From Melampsora larici-populina 98AG31 (taxonomy: Eukaryota > Basidiomycota > Pucciniomycetes > Pucciniales > Melampsoraceae): 64,000 nucleotides of DNA. The position numbers were made by a program, and so were the translations under genes. Positions within the stretch are counted from its first letter, which is position 1, and each line of letters opens with the position of its first letter. This document shows positions 23,620 through 34,922 of this stretch, one piece after another. The stretch is from assembly GCF_000204055.1 (NCBI RefSeq), contig NW_006768807.1, forward strand, positions 29,149 to 93,148, in the 5' to 3' direction. The notes below the pieces were generated by a model. It was not told the DNA's origin. It saw only the letters and a program-made list of their open reading frames with translations, and ran no database searches.

Positions 23620-24486
23620 GGTGTGATGATAGTTTGATGATAAGAGTCGAGGATATCGAATAGAAAGAGTGGTTCTGATCGATAAGTTGATACTCGTCTG
23701 ATTACCCGACCGAGCTAAAACTTCAACTTTCAACTTTCAACTTGTCCAAGGTTCCTTTTATTACTCAGCCGCTGAATTCAAATGACACTTCATCCCCCAA
23801 TATATCTCTGGTCATAAACACGACCATCACCAGTCATCACCCTCACGCCAAGTCCGACGGGAATATTTCTTGACTTATCACTGTGTCAGAGCTTTCTTGG
23901 CGCTAGTAAAACAATATGTATCCAAACAAATTCCTTCAATCTGGCTTATCCATCAAGACATATTTCTAATGAGGTGCGTGTACTTTTGTTGTTTACTATA
24001 ACCATGCCAAAATCGAGATGCCAACACGATAAATAGTACTTCTTTTTCCAAAGCCTGTCACACATCTCATGAGATTTTGCACTGAATAATTCTGGGCTGC
24101 TTTTGAGAAAAACCAAGCCCACGAGGACCAAGCCTCCGGCAACTTACTAGGCTACAGCCTCAGGGCGGCCGGGGAAAAAAGATGCAAAAATGGCCATTTC
24201 GATTATCCCACGAAAAAGATTCAGTTTGCTTGGAAATATTGTAGGAGTAATTTTTCACCGTTTAATCGACATGATCAGGTGGAGGTCAGGAAATATAGAA
24301 AGATAAGGACAGTACACTGAGGTATCATAAATAGAAAAAAAAATCTTGTAAGCCGTTGTGTTTGTTAAATGAGTGATACTAGAATTACATAACATGGCTC
24401 GTCAAAAACAAAAAGATAGGTAAGCATAAGACACAGATCCGATCTTCTATCAATCAAAAAAGTGCTACATTGCTCGAAGGTCGCGT
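23620..24486. other. Intergenic between two minus-strand genes
   Basis: The stretch just above 23619 is the likely promoter and 5' UTR of the phosphatase gene. No other gene or repeat was recognised. Confidence 0.4.
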
Positions 24487-25533
24487 CTATGTACTTGGAT
24501 CAACTTGACCATCCCCAAGTCCTTCAACAGGTAATAAAACTTCATCTTTGCCCACGGTCACAGACCATTGACCAAACCTCTCAGAAGGATGAGAAGCAGT
24601 AGACCAATGGTGTGAAGCACCAGGCCATTTAGGTAAACAAAACCCATCTTTATCATGAGTTTCTTCATCTCTTCCATCTACAGTATGAAAAGATGAATGA
24701 TCATCTCCATCTTCTTCTTCATAAACTTCGAGTGAATAACGTGTTGGGATTTCCGATTCAAGTCGATTAACTGAAGGTTCACTTTTGGGCACTTCATCAC
24801 GTGTAGAAATAATTCTTTGCTGAGTGTTCATGATCAAAGGCGATGATTTGATTTCTTCATCGTCCAGCTGTAAAATTGAATATAGGATTGACAGGAAAAC
24901 AAATCTTTAGAAGTAGACTCGCTGCATTTTATCACTAAGTGAAAAGAAACTTGGGTCTTACAAGAGAAGTTTCATTGGAGCAAAAACCGGCATTGAGTGG
25001 ATGAGAACGAGAAAGACGGTTCTTGGCACCAACGGTGGATGATTTCATCATATGAACCGTTTCGGACCTTCTTCTGTTTGTAGTACTCATGTCTTCAGTC
25101 GAACGTCTTACGGTGTTCAATTCAAAGATACTTTTTGACGATTTGATGTTCGATTTCTTTGAGTCTCGTAACCAGCTCACAAGAGAATTCAAGGTGCCAA
25201 ATGATTTTCCTGATTTAACACCGGTGCTTGGGTTACGTCTGTCAAAGTTAGGTGGTTGTCCATCGGAACGCCAAGTACTATTGATTTGACATGAACTTGC
25301 GCGAGTTTTTAATTCTCTTGCAGAAACCTTTTGAAGCGAATGGATTTTTTTGTAAGAGTTCAAAATGAGTTGAAACAGTTGAATGATATCTAATTTTTTG
25401 AGGGACTTACTGCTTGTTTGAGCCCTTGCCTTGGAAGGCAACCGTATTCAGCACCAGGAGAGAGTGGCATCAAGTTATCTTTTTCTTGTGCAATCGAAAT
25501 GAAGGATGATTTGGTCTTGAGAACAGAAGGCAT
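24487..25533 (-). CDS. Hypothetical three-exon protein, 289 aa
   Basis: Exons are 25533-25411, 25327-24962 and 24867-24487 (123, 366 and 381 nt, all multiples of three). Both introns have GTAAG donors and AG acceptors. The start MPSVLKTKSSFIS is the first ATG of the joined frame. The protein is rich in Ser, Asn, Lys and Arg, with a central basic segment (STTNRRRSETVHMMK) and an acidic C-terminal half (YEEEDGDDHSSFH). It has no membrane helix, signal peptide or known domain. The intact phase and splice sites argue for a real gene. The composition suggests an intrinsically disordered, possibly phosphorylated, cytosolic or nuclear protein. Confidence 0.7.
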
Positions 25534-26343
25534 CTGTGAAGTAAATCCCAAAGGATGCACTGAAAGGTAAACTAATTGAACAGAATGATATAGCGGTAGG
25601 GTGAAATGAACAATAATCAGGATACGTATGATCCTGACTATAGGAAAGCACTAATTGGTAAATCAGGTATTCAAGGGTAGTAAGTTAAAAGGCAAATGGT
25701 AGCGAGTGACTAAAAGAATGATATGAAGAGAGCGAAGCGATTGGTCACAACCAGGATTGCATTAAGAAGAAGTGAGTATATAATGCTTTAGGAAATGTAT
25801 AATCCAACTTTTATTGGTGAAAGGCCAGGTCTTCCAACATTTAAAGGTGATGGGACCTTAAGTAGCCTTTTCATTAATAAATTCTTGCTTGATCGTGATG
25901 AGACAATACGGCCTATTGGGTGTCGAGCTATGTTAATTAGACTTCGCCTGGAGTTGTTATCTCATTTGGGATGTTTAAATTCTACAGTGTCGGCATCAAT
26001 GATCATGATCGAGCGGAGCGCTCCCTCCGCAGAGTGGCGTGGAGTATTTACAGCTGGTTGGTATCTCGGAGATCGTTTGTCAAGCTCCAGAATCGTGCTC
26101 AGGCAGCAGCGATATAGATGGTCACTTGCAAACAGATCCCAGTAAGTGTCAGGTCACTTGCAAGGAAATCCCCATAAGTGTCACGTCACTTGCAAGCAGA
26201 TCCCCAAAGGTGTCACCGGCCTCAGTCCAAGCTCACTGGTCTTGATGAACAAATGTGCCGCTTCATTCACCCCTCCTACCGACCTAATCCGGTCACTTAT
26301 TGACTTGAATAAAGAGTCTCAAGAGGACAAATTGTGATGGAAT
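25534..26343. other. Intergenic
   Basis: The frame at 25795-26145 has no family motif and overlaps the tandem repeat at 26121. No other signal was seen. Confidence 0.35.
26121..26216. repeat. 32-bp tandem repeat, 3 copies
   Basis: gtcacttgcaa starts at 26121, 26153 and 26185 (period 32). Each unit ends in a variant of aagtgtca, so every unit is itself roughly palindromic (gtcactt ... aagtgtcac). Confidence 0.85.
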
Positions 26344-27146
26344 AGGGGGTATCAAGTAGGCTTTTTCTGCTGCTCGTTGTGAAGTTTCCCACTGCTCGAA
26401 TCTGTCATTAAGCTTGGTGGGAAAATTGTGAATCGAGCAACTGGCTCAGGCCCTCCTGCTAGCAAGCGAGCAGAAGCCTGTGCTACATCAGCAGTTCTCA
26501 CAACACCCTTACGTCTTAAGTATCATGCTAGGTGTCGTACTTTTTATTTCTTTAAAAGCCTTTAAAAACCCTGTTTGCATTAATACATTATCGGCAGGTC
26601 GAGGTCAACAACACTTCTCACAATCAATTCACTTTCACTCACGTACATTAGGACACTCGTATCGTCCAACCTTCCTTTCTTCAGTCTCAGAGATACCATT
26701 GACTCACACACCAGCCCACACAAGAGCACCACACCAACACCAGCATCACTGATTCATCACATCCCTCTTTCCAAATTTCAGTTTAACCGACGGCCCGTAC
26801 GACGATGCCTAAAACCTCCCCACGACAGCAAATGATTCGTGACCTAGCTTTGATGGGAATATTCTCTAGTGAAAACGAAGACGACACTTTCCTGCTCCCT
26901 ACTGTTTTGTACACCATACACTGTTTTATGAAACAGTGTTCTGGTAAACAGCCGTTACTTATGTCCAGCTCTGTCCCCTTTCGTTCTCACGTGGACTGTG
27001 AGAAACTCGATTCGAGCAGACTCCACGGGTCCTCGCGCACCGATATCAAGCAGTGTGCGTGTCGGTGCGTGCGGTCAGACAGCTGCTTGATCCCACGCTA
27101 GGTTTTGCTCGCGAAAGCTCTGAAAACGCTCTACTTGATACCCCCT
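26344..27146. mobile_element. 803-bp TIR element (Harbinger-like, non-autonomous)
   Basis: The ends are perfect 16-bp inverted repeats, AGGGGGTATCAAGTAG at 26344-26359 and its complement at 27131-27146. The flanks are AAT on both sides (26341-26343 and 27147-27149). A 2-bp TA reading with GGGGG termini is equally possible. It contains one short frame (26805-27101) and subterminal gctcg-type motifs. Its size and lack of a nuclease domain make it non-autonomous. Confidence 0.8.
26805..27101 (+). pseudogene. Truncated N-terminus of a transposase-like protein
   Basis: The frame begins MPKTSPRQQMIRDLALMG, resembling the conserved N-terminus of fungal PIF/Harbinger nucleases, followed by an acidic SSENEDD segment. 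After about 50 residues the similarity ends and the rest is Cys/Ser-rich with no DDE motif. It lies wholly inside the 803-bp TIR element, so it is probably what remains of that element's transposase after internal deletion. Confidence 0.4.
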
Positions 27147-27149
27147 AAT

Positions 27150-27809
27150 GCGTTGTGCGTTATGTTCGAGACGCGATATGTGAGAACTTAGAAGGAAGGT
27201 ATGGCCGCGCCTGAATTTAAACAACACATAGATATGTGTCTTTTTATTCATAAAAGGATGGATTTCGAAGGAATTACTTCATTTATATTTTGGATATATT
27301 TGATTGCTATTCTCATCAGCAATTGTTCAAGCAAGTAAGAACTATGCAAGGTGAAGGAAGTAGATTACATAATCATGCTAGAGAAATGTCGTAGATTTGA
27401 CTCAATCTGTGTAAGAATTACAACGCAACCTGCTCATCAAAAAAGAGCATCTTAATTTTTATCATTGAGCCAAGGTAACAGAGTGCATCGGACTTTCCTT
27501 CATGGTATGAATAGAAATCAAAGATGATGAAGACAGCGGACATTGTTGAAAATAGCTCATCAATTTACTTTGCAACAGGTCAATGGATTGAGTCCAGTAT
27601 GATGAGGAAATGAAATATGGCAGGTCATCCAGAATCCAGATTCACGCAAGACTCAGGAGAAGATTCTTTGGAGGAGAAGTGCCTCTTCCGTGTCCCGCTG
27701 TCCCGAGAGCGCCGCGGGTTTTTTGTCACGTGATTCCCAAACAAATCTGTGATCGCTATGATTCATCATTTGGGAACCCTTCTCAGAAAGCTCCATCGAT
27801 GGTTCAAAC
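27150..27809. other. Intergenic / promoter of the next gene
   Basis: No gene or repeat was recognised. The last few hundred bases are the likely promoter of the gene starting at 27810. Confidence 0.4.
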
Positions 27810-29317
27810 ATGTCTGACATTTTGATGATTCATACAACCGACGGGTACGACAATCATCATGAAATTCATCAAGATTTCCACAATCAGATCGCGTCTTTGT
27901 ACACGGTTCAAGAAGCAAAGACCATAAACGAATCTCTTGCTGCTCTTGATTCGACTGCCAAGCCTAAGGTGGTCCTTCTTGTGGATGGCGAACTCTGCGA
28001 TAAGGAGTATGCAAGTGTGATCAAGAAAGTCTCGTCTTACGCCAAGCAAGGTGGAACTGTGATCATGTGCCTGAACTTCGCGAGCGCTTTGAAACCTTCG
28101 GCGACAAAATCGATTTTTCAAAGGGATCTTGGTCTTACATGGAAGCTCGGCGCGATTATGCGACAAAATTTTAGTCTAAACGAAATGTTCAACGATGTTT
28201 TCAACACCCCTTTACAATCTGATTATACGGTGAAAGCCCAGCACATCAGCAGAGCCTCCGAGCACTCTCAAATATACATGGTCAACGACCAGGTGAAGCT
28301 CGAATCACCAGTGATATTTGAGCGCTACACCGAGAAGGGATTTATCGGTTACATTGGAGATGTGAACAACGAACCTGGGAGTCAAGCTGTTCTTTTAGCC
28401 ATGCTAGGTGAGTTTTGCGCGTTCTGTTTCACTATGAAGTCCTGATATACTGATCTCTCCTCGAGTCTCTGTGATTCATAGACAAGGCAATTCTCAAGGT
28501 CACTCAACTTCCGCGCCTGGAACCCACTGAAGTCAGTGATGGTCATACCAGCGCTGGGCTCGGATCACAGGATCCTCAGCCTGAAGAGTCAACTACCTCA
28601 CAAAGTGACACCATTCAACCTACCGCGCCGGATACTCAATCCACGGAGCCAAACGCGTCCAAAGCCAAGAAGAAGAAAAAGAAGAAGAAATCCAAAGCTA
28701 AAAGCGATCAACCCAATGCCGAGTCTAGCCAGCAAAGCGATCCACAGAGTCACGTACCTCCATTCGCTGCTTCGGCAGGCTTGCCTTTCAACCTTGGCAA
28801 TGATCCACTATCCTGCACTCATTTGGACCTCAGTACTATGACTTTCTCGCCAACAGCTACGCTCAACGCCAACACTTCGCGCCCCGCACCTTCAAACTCA
28901 TCGTCTGCGTCTCTTCAAGCCATCTTCAGCGGCCGCTTGAATCTCCTCGAAGGACACCCTCAAGGTGAAATTTATAAAAGGATAATTGATCTATACAGAT
29001 TGCGTTGCGATGATGAGTGTGTATGGGATGGGGTCCGGGTTGGTCTTTATGCTACAGACAAGGGACCAGGATTGCCTATCGCACACTTTCAGAGCTATCT
29101 AACAAAGGCTCAGCGATGTCCCAACTACTTGCCTTCTTGGTGGAACGAGAAGGCTAAAGAAGAATGTATTCGAATCGCCTGCGATCCTCAAGGAAAGACT
29201 TATATTGGTACCCGCATGGCAAAAGCCGATATTCAAAAAGCTTATAACGATAGTTCAATGCCTATGTTGATGCGAATGATTGGGGAGAAGATCTTTGGTT
29301 CACGGATAGGGGGTTAA
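27810..29317 (+). CDS. Two-exon protein with class I GATase-like N-terminal domain
   Basis: The CDS joins 27810-28407 and 28482-29317 (598 + 836 nt, 477 aa), with a GTGAG donor and a CATAG acceptor. Residues 1-200 resemble the class I glutamine-amidotransferase-like fold seen in a fungal protein family: VVLLVDGELCDKEY, then YAKQGGTVIMCLNF, then DLGLTWKLG, then GFIGYIGDVNNEPGS. A disordered linker follows with KAKKKKKKKKSKAKS. The C-terminal 120 residues (IIDLYRLRCDDECVWDG, LPSWWNEKAKEEC, KADIQKAYNDSSMPMLMRMI) match a conserved domain that in many fungi is linked to this N-terminus or to MYND zinc fingers. No enzymatic function is established. The nucleophile Cys of true amidotransferases is not evident. 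No defects were seen. Confidence 0.75.
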
Positions 29318-30457
29318 TAAATCACTATAATGCATTGATGGATTGTAAGTCTTCTTACATCTGTAAACGGTTGAGGAACATTATTTTAACGTGCGTGTAT
29401 TAATATGTCCCAATCCACGGAATGATTCTTAAAGAATTCATTTGATTGAGATTCTTGGAGTGTCTGTAATACACTCTGCTCTGACCATCAGTATTTTCAT
29501 GTATTCTGAAGGTTGAACCTCATACCAAAAGCCGGGAGTAGTGATATGCATGTTGACAAGAGTGGTGTTCAAATTTTGGTGTATCTTTATCACTGTGTTT
29601 CTTCTGTCTTCAGCTTTCAAAGGCTGAAGAACTACTGTTGTCTTCAACATGAGCGTATCTTTGTTGAATTTTTACCGTGCTCTCAGCTTGCCGTTGAGTT
29701 CTGATTTGGTAGTATGTAACTGATAATCTTTTTGTTTTTTGTTGGCAAATTTATCTTGTAACTTGATCTTAGTTGTCCAGCCTTTCAGTACAGTTGGTTC
29801 TTCTTTGTAGGAATATATTAAGCCAGTAGTTTTGCTGTTGAGATAATTCAAGCATATTCCCAAGCAGCTGTCCAAACAAATTGCGCAAATTTGAAGTGTC
29901 AGGGCATTCTAAATTCTGACTTTGCTAGTTCAAGATCTTGATGGAGGCTGAAGCGATTTTTTTTTTCAAAAACCCAGCATAAAACATTGGAATTGGTGTT
30001 AGGTTAAGAGGGCATCTTCTTTTGATCACAAGTCTTGTGCCTGCCTTGTTTTTCTCTATCAAATGCCACCGGGTTGTCAACAATTTGTACCCACTGAACA
30101 AAGCCAGATCACCGGTCCGCAGAACAAAATGGGACCACTTGCAAACAGTCAAAACCTGATTGTGGTGTAGGATGAACAAAGAATCATAACAGGCATATGT
30201 TTGAAGTACCATGTTTGAAACTGTGCGTTCAATAGCTTACCCTCTTATAGTCAGATACTTTTTCCTCACAAGTCATCAAACAAGAAATGATGATGTTAAC
30301 ATTAAGAGGTAGATGATATATGACTGGGTAATGTTCTTTCAATCATCTCATGATGTATATGGATTCTTTGCAAAAATGACATGATCTAATGATCTGTTTT
30401 GGTATGATGTGGACAATTACATGTAGAATTCCAACTCTACTCAGGCTGTATAAAAAA
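29318..30457. other. Intergenic, unassigned
   Basis: Short frames occur on both strands without family motifs. No TIR, LTR or RNA gene was recognised. Confidence 0.35.
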
Positions 30458-30459
30458 TA

Positions 30460-30629
30460 CAGTCGAACAATTGCATACCCGCGCAGCTGCATAACCCGTG
30501 ATAATGCATAGAAAAATTCCTCAATCTTGATGCTTTTTACTGCCAAATTTGACAACGGGATTGCATAACCCGTCAAAATGCATAGGAAAAGTCTTCCACC
30601 CAAATTATGTGATTGCGCGGGTTTGACTG
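30460..30629. mobile_element. 170-bp Tc1/mariner-pogo type MITE
   Basis: The ends are CAGTCGAAC and GTTTGACTG (CAGTCRAAC inverted), flanked by TA at 30458-30459 and 30630-30631, the hallmark of Tc1/mariner/pogo insertions. Internal inverted motifs (tgcataacccgt, tgcatag) extend the pairing. It has no coding capacity. Confidence 0.75.
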
Positions 30630-30692
30630 TAGTAAGCAAAATGATGGATGAGTCTGTGATGTACATATTTATTTTGAATTCAAAAGCCAGAT

Positions 30693-31090
30693 GTGTGTGG
30701 AGTGATGGGTCTTGCTGCGTATCAGAAAGTGGCTTGCACTTCAAGACGGCTTACCCTTGGACTTCCTACCAATGCAACCAACCACTACATTGGTATTGGG
30801 GAGATGACATCTATATTACCTCTCAAGCTATTCATGAAGCATATAAATGGGATATATGGTCCATATTATCTCCAACCACCTGAGGAGCTCAATTGCATCA
30901 CACAGGAATACAAGCTACATGGTCTGCCTGGTTTAGGGGTACTCTCAATGGGATGCACTGGGCTTGGAAGAATTGCCCACTTGGCTGGAGTGGAGAGTAC
31001 AAAGGAAAAGAACATACTCCCATCTTTGTTCTCAAAGAAGGCACATTTTCTTTGGGATGCCAGGTTCCCTGAACAATATCAGCTTATTGA
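30693..31090 (+). pseudogene. ALP1-like PIF/Harbinger transposase relic
   Basis: One frame gives LTLGLPTNATNHYIGIGEMT and then IYGPYYLQPPEELNCI and LHGLPG. A frame change then gives HWAWKNCPLGWSGEYKGKEH. These are in order the conserved segments before and around the first Asp of plant- and fungus-type PIF/Harbinger nucleases (YGP.YLR.P, GFPG, GS.D..HW.WKNCP..W.G.YKGKE). The first catalytic Asp is replaced in this copy, and everything after the KGKE motif is lost. It is a dead fragment of a different Harbinger subfamily from the one at 6579-8914. Confidence 0.7.
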
Positions 31091-32290
31091 ATTGATTGTT
31101 TGTCTTTGATAATTTTCTCAAAAGTTGGTTCTCAGGGTGAGCCTCAACTCAAAAAATACGGGTAGGGGCCTACCCCGTCCCCCGCTCATGTAATCAGACA
31201 TGATCAACATGAGCTGAGAGCTGAGCAGGTGAGCCAAGCTTCCTCAGGTTTTATTGCTTAGCCAAGAAGCCTGAGGGAGGACTACCTGATCCGCTCAGGT
31301 CATCTCAGGCCCTGCCTGAACGCTCAGTCTGTACAGACAGTTGTAAGTACATACACAGGAAGCCTCATTCTCCCTCCTTTGTCGAGGAACTTTTATTCAT
31401 GTAACCACTTGAAAGTGGAGATTAGCAAAGCCCCAACTTAACTAAGTCCCAGTCTGGACCTAACCAGTTGATGGAACTTGGGTCCAGACTGGGACTTAGT
31501 TAAGTTTGACTGGGACTTAGTTAAGTTTGCCCTCTCCCTCGCAAACACTCCTTGAGGACCGAGTGTTCGCGACAGAGAGGGACGGGACAAGTTTGAACAA
31601 AGCCACCATCCTTCATCTCACAAACCTACAACAGCCACTACCAAAACAGCCATTCACGACTACATACTACTACTACTACCGCTATCGATTCAAATTCAAA
31701 TTCAGATGGAAACAACAGTACCACAACTAAACCAACAATTCAAATTCCAAACCATCACTATTTACTAAATCACATCATACTTTATTAGCAGTAGCTTCGT
31801 TTAGTAATCTTAGAAATTCATCAAACCATCAAAATCAAACTACTCTTAATAAATCTAATCTCATCAAGCAAAGTATAGTATTGGAGATATCATCATTCAG
31901 TTCATCTCAGATTTTTTAAATGATCAAAACTATCAAATTCGAATTCGAATTCAAATTTATCAAATTCTAAATCAAAATCAAAATCATCATTAGATTTAGA
32001 AATCTTATTGACTTCTTATGATTCAAATCAATCATTAACTTTTCAAAAATTAAATAGTACTTCTTCTTCTTTAACTCATTTTTTACTTTATTTCTAAACT
32101 ATTTCATTTATTCGAACAAATTATCCAATTCAATTAACAACATCTCAATAAACATCATATCAAAACCCCATAGTTTCTTATTTGTACCTAATTGGTCAGT
32201 CTCTTTTCATCATCATCTACTAAGGAAGTTCACAATCTCAACCTTTACTAAATCTTCAATGCGTTTCATTTAATAGGTTATTGTCGTATC
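31091..32290. other. Repeat-rich intergenic up to the assembly gap
   Basis: 31130-31330 is rich in gctcag/ctgag motifs, and 31435-31528 holds the inverted repeat listed separately. From about 31640 to 32100 the DNA is AT-rich with Ser/Asn/Lys-coding low complexity and interrupted frames, possibly a decayed gene. The 5' part of the following gypsy element probably lies in or beyond the gap. Confidence 0.35.
31435..31528. repeat. Perfect 26-bp inverted repeat plus a direct copy
   Basis: Arms 31435-31460 and 31481-31506 are perfectly complementary (core ctaagtcccagtctgg) around a 20-nt loop. The end of the second arm (gactgggacttagttaag) is then repeated directly at about 31508-31525. Confidence 0.85.
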
Positions 32291-32390
32291 NNNNNNNNNN
32301 NNNNNNNNNNNNNNNNNNNNNNNNNNNNNNNNNNNNNNNNNNNNNNNNNNNNNNNNNNNNNNNNNNNNNNNNNNNNNNNNNNNNNNNNNN
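32291..32390. other. Assembly gap (100 N)
   Basis: This is a run of exactly 100 N, the usual placeholder for a gap of unknown length. It cuts the gypsy element whose integrase follows. Confidence 0.99.
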
Positions 32391-33700
32391 GAATGCATTA
32401 TACTTCTGACAGACACAACAGTCTATTGGCAGGCCATCCAGGTCGAGCAAAGACGTTGAATCTTTTAAAACCATGTTATCACTGGCTGTCAATGAAGGCG
32501 TTTGTAAATGCGTACGTGGACAGATGCCACTCGTGCCAAAGGGTGAAGGCAAGGTCCACAGCCCCTTTTGGTTCCCTACAGCCGTTACCAGTACCAGCTG
32601 GACCTTGGACGGACGTTTGTTATGACTTGATAACAGACTTACCAATGTCGGAGGGAAAGGACTGTATACTAACAGTAATTGATTGACCGACAAAAATGTG
32701 CCATTTTGTAGCGTGCAACACTACCATGTCATCTGAAGAACTTGCAAAAGCAATGATCAAGAACGTCTGGAAATACCATGGGACACCCAAATCAATCACA
32801 TCCGACAGAGGAAACATTTTCATCTCCAAACTAACGAAAGAACTCAACCAACAACTGGGCATTACAACGCATTCCTCAACGGCATACCACCCGCAGACCG
32901 ATGGCCAATCCGAAATAGCTAATAAAGCTGTAGAACAGTACCTGCGCCATTTCGTGGGTTACAAACAAGATAATTGGGTAGGGTTGTTAGACTTTGCAGA
33001 GTTCGCGTATAACAACAGTCCGCATACGGCTTTGGGAATTTCACCATTCAAAGCAAATTATGGCTATGACGTATCCTATTCAAGAATACCAACACGCGAA
33101 CAGTGCATTCCAGCGGTCGAAGAGATGATGAGTCAACTTAAAGAAGTCCAAGATGAATTACGAGAATCATTGAAGCTAGCTCAGGAATCAATGAAACAAC
33201 ACCACGACAAACACAGTCACAAAACACCAAATTGGGAAGTAGGCTCAAAGGTCTGGTTGGATTCAAGGCACATCTCTACAACAAGACCGAGTGCGAATTT
33301 TGCACACAAGTGGTTGGGACCTTTTGTCATCTCTGAACAAGTGTTGACAAATGCTTATAAATTGTCTTTGGCTGAGTCCATGAAACGGATACATCCTTTC
33401 TTTTCTGTAGGCCTCTTATGACGGTACGAACCAAGCAAAATAGATGGGCAAGTGCAACCTCGGCCAGCGGCTATCATTGTCGACGAGGAAGAAGAATTTG
33501 AGGTCAATGAAATACTAGATAAGAGAAGAAAAGGATCAAAAGTAGAATATCTAGTCAACTGGAAAGGGTATGGAGCGGAGGAAGATTTGTGGGAACCAGA
33601 AAGTGGACTTCAAAACGCAAAAGAATTAGTGAATGAATTTAATATCAAATATCCATTAGCTGAATTAAAGTATAAAAGGACAAGGAGGTTTAAGTGACGG
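32391..33700 (+). pseudogene. Ty3/gypsy chromovirus pol 3' part (integrase and chromodomain)
   Basis: Read left to right: the H2C2 zinc-binding part of the integrase (HNSLLAGHPGRAKTL ... CHSCQRVK), the catalytic core with TSDRGNIF and PQTDGQSEIANKA, and a C-terminal chromodomain (EVNEILDKRRKGSKVEYLVNWKGYG ... LWEP) before the TGA-ended tail. Two in-frame TGA codons interrupt it, at 32684-32686 (TVID*PTKM) and 33419-33421 (VGLL*RYEP). The related element at 48897-54904 has Arg at both positions, so a CGA-to-TGA change explains each. Gag, protease, RT and RNase H are lost in the gap. It is inactive. Confidence 0.9.
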
Positions 33701-33790
33701 TGATGCTTTTTCCCCACAGGGGTTTTTTAATGCTAACCGGTGGAGGGACGTCAGCTCAACAAGAGGGAGTGGGACGTAAAGGGGGAGTAG

Positions 33791-33943
33791 TGTTGTGATC
33801 CTTATAACAGGTTATGTTTATACTGATTAGAGCCTTGCTAGTTAGATGCACACTGCCCATGATTGTACACCCCATGCTTCAATCTTAGTTATATTATCAG
33901 ATCACCTTATCTCTGATCTCTGATACCTGTGAAGCTCATAACA
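33791..33943 (+). repeat. 3' LTR of the gypsy fragment
   Basis: It starts TGTTGTGATCC and ends CTCATAACA (TG...CA). It is preceded by the polypurine tract aaagggggag at about 33779, the same tract used by the full element at 48897-54904. Its length is about 153 bp. Confidence 0.75.
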
Positions 33944-34014
33944 GTAAAGTGATTGTGGCAGTGTTGCTACAAGTTGAGGTTGGAAGAAGATCTGCTGCTG
34001 CTGCTGGTGGTGTA

Positions 34015-34460
34015 TGATCATAATGATCAATGAGGTGAGGACCTCATTTTGGCTTGTATTGAAGCTTTTGCCAAGCCCAAGGAATTTGACAAGGTGTTTT
34101 GTCTCTGCTTGGTAGACCTTCATTGTGTTAACAATCCAAATATTGGGAAATGAACCAGATGGTTGGATGTGCACAAGATGTGCATAGATACCAGAGAACT
34201 TCAAGGTTTGTGCATTCATTACCTGGTACCTGAGAGAAAGGAAGTTTGTCAGAATTTGGTTTCTAGATACTTTGAATTGAATATGCCTAGTCCAGTGCAC
34301 CACTTGGCTGATTGTTTTGATAATGAGTGACTATTGAAGTTCACTGCAATAGCATTGGAAAAGTATTACCTTTCATGTCATTTCAATGCTCTGGTTGAGT
34401 GCTTGTGGTAACCCAAGAGAAGGCTAGTTGTTCCTGCTTGGGTTCACACCAGTTAACATG
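34015..34460 (+). pseudogene. Decayed coding sequence, family not recognised
   Basis: A plus-strand frame gives EDLILACIEAFAKPKEFDKV and LVDLHCVNNPNIG. A nearby frame then gives EPDGWMCTRCA, and another gives LVSRYFELNMPSP and LEKYYLSCHFNALVECLW. Protein-like codon use continues across stop codons and frame changes, so this is a relic of a larger, probably mobile-element, protein. The WMCTRC piece could be part of a zinc-binding motif. Confidence 0.35.
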
Positions 34461-34654
34461 ACCCTTGGTGCTGGTCTCTGGTGTTATTGTTGTGTTTTTA
34501 GATGGTGGAAATTGAATACAGATTTATTTGATGAATCTAGATAGGTTTTTGGAGTGAAGTTTGGAAGAGAGACAAACAACAGTAGCATGCAGCGGATGGA
34601 TAGATGAATGTGTGCTGTTGACCAATTTGATGTGTCAGCTGCTACAATAACAAC

Positions 34655-34915
34655 ACAGCCACAATACTATACTCAGTATAGTACTGAGGATACTAGCACA
34701 GTACCTAATTTTACAATACTCAAAAGCAAGGTACTCAGTACAGTACCACAGGTCAGGTACAGTACTAAGTACAGTACCTACAAGTCAGGTACTACAAAAC
34801 ACCTTGGAGAGTACAGTAGTCTTTGTACCAGCCAGGTACTGTCCTATACTAGTATCATGTACAGACTTGTAGGTACTGTAGTACTGTACTGTACCTGAGC
34901 CAATACTATCCAGTA
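34655..34915. repeat. GTAC-motif cluster
   Basis: By hand count about 18 GTAC tetramers occur in roughly 260 bp, mostly as aGTACag, agGTACtg or aGTACct. Neighbouring motifs are in both orientations, giving many short palindromes. It sits beside a small MITE and to the left of the nested hAT/Plavaka block, so it could be a subterminal transposase-binding array. Confidence 0.7.
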
Positions 34916-34922
34916 TTGAATA

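Noticed and set aside
29925..30212. Minus-strand frame with a GTRLVIK motif recalling PIF1-like helicases
   Set aside because: A single short motif, with no neighbouring helicase blocks.
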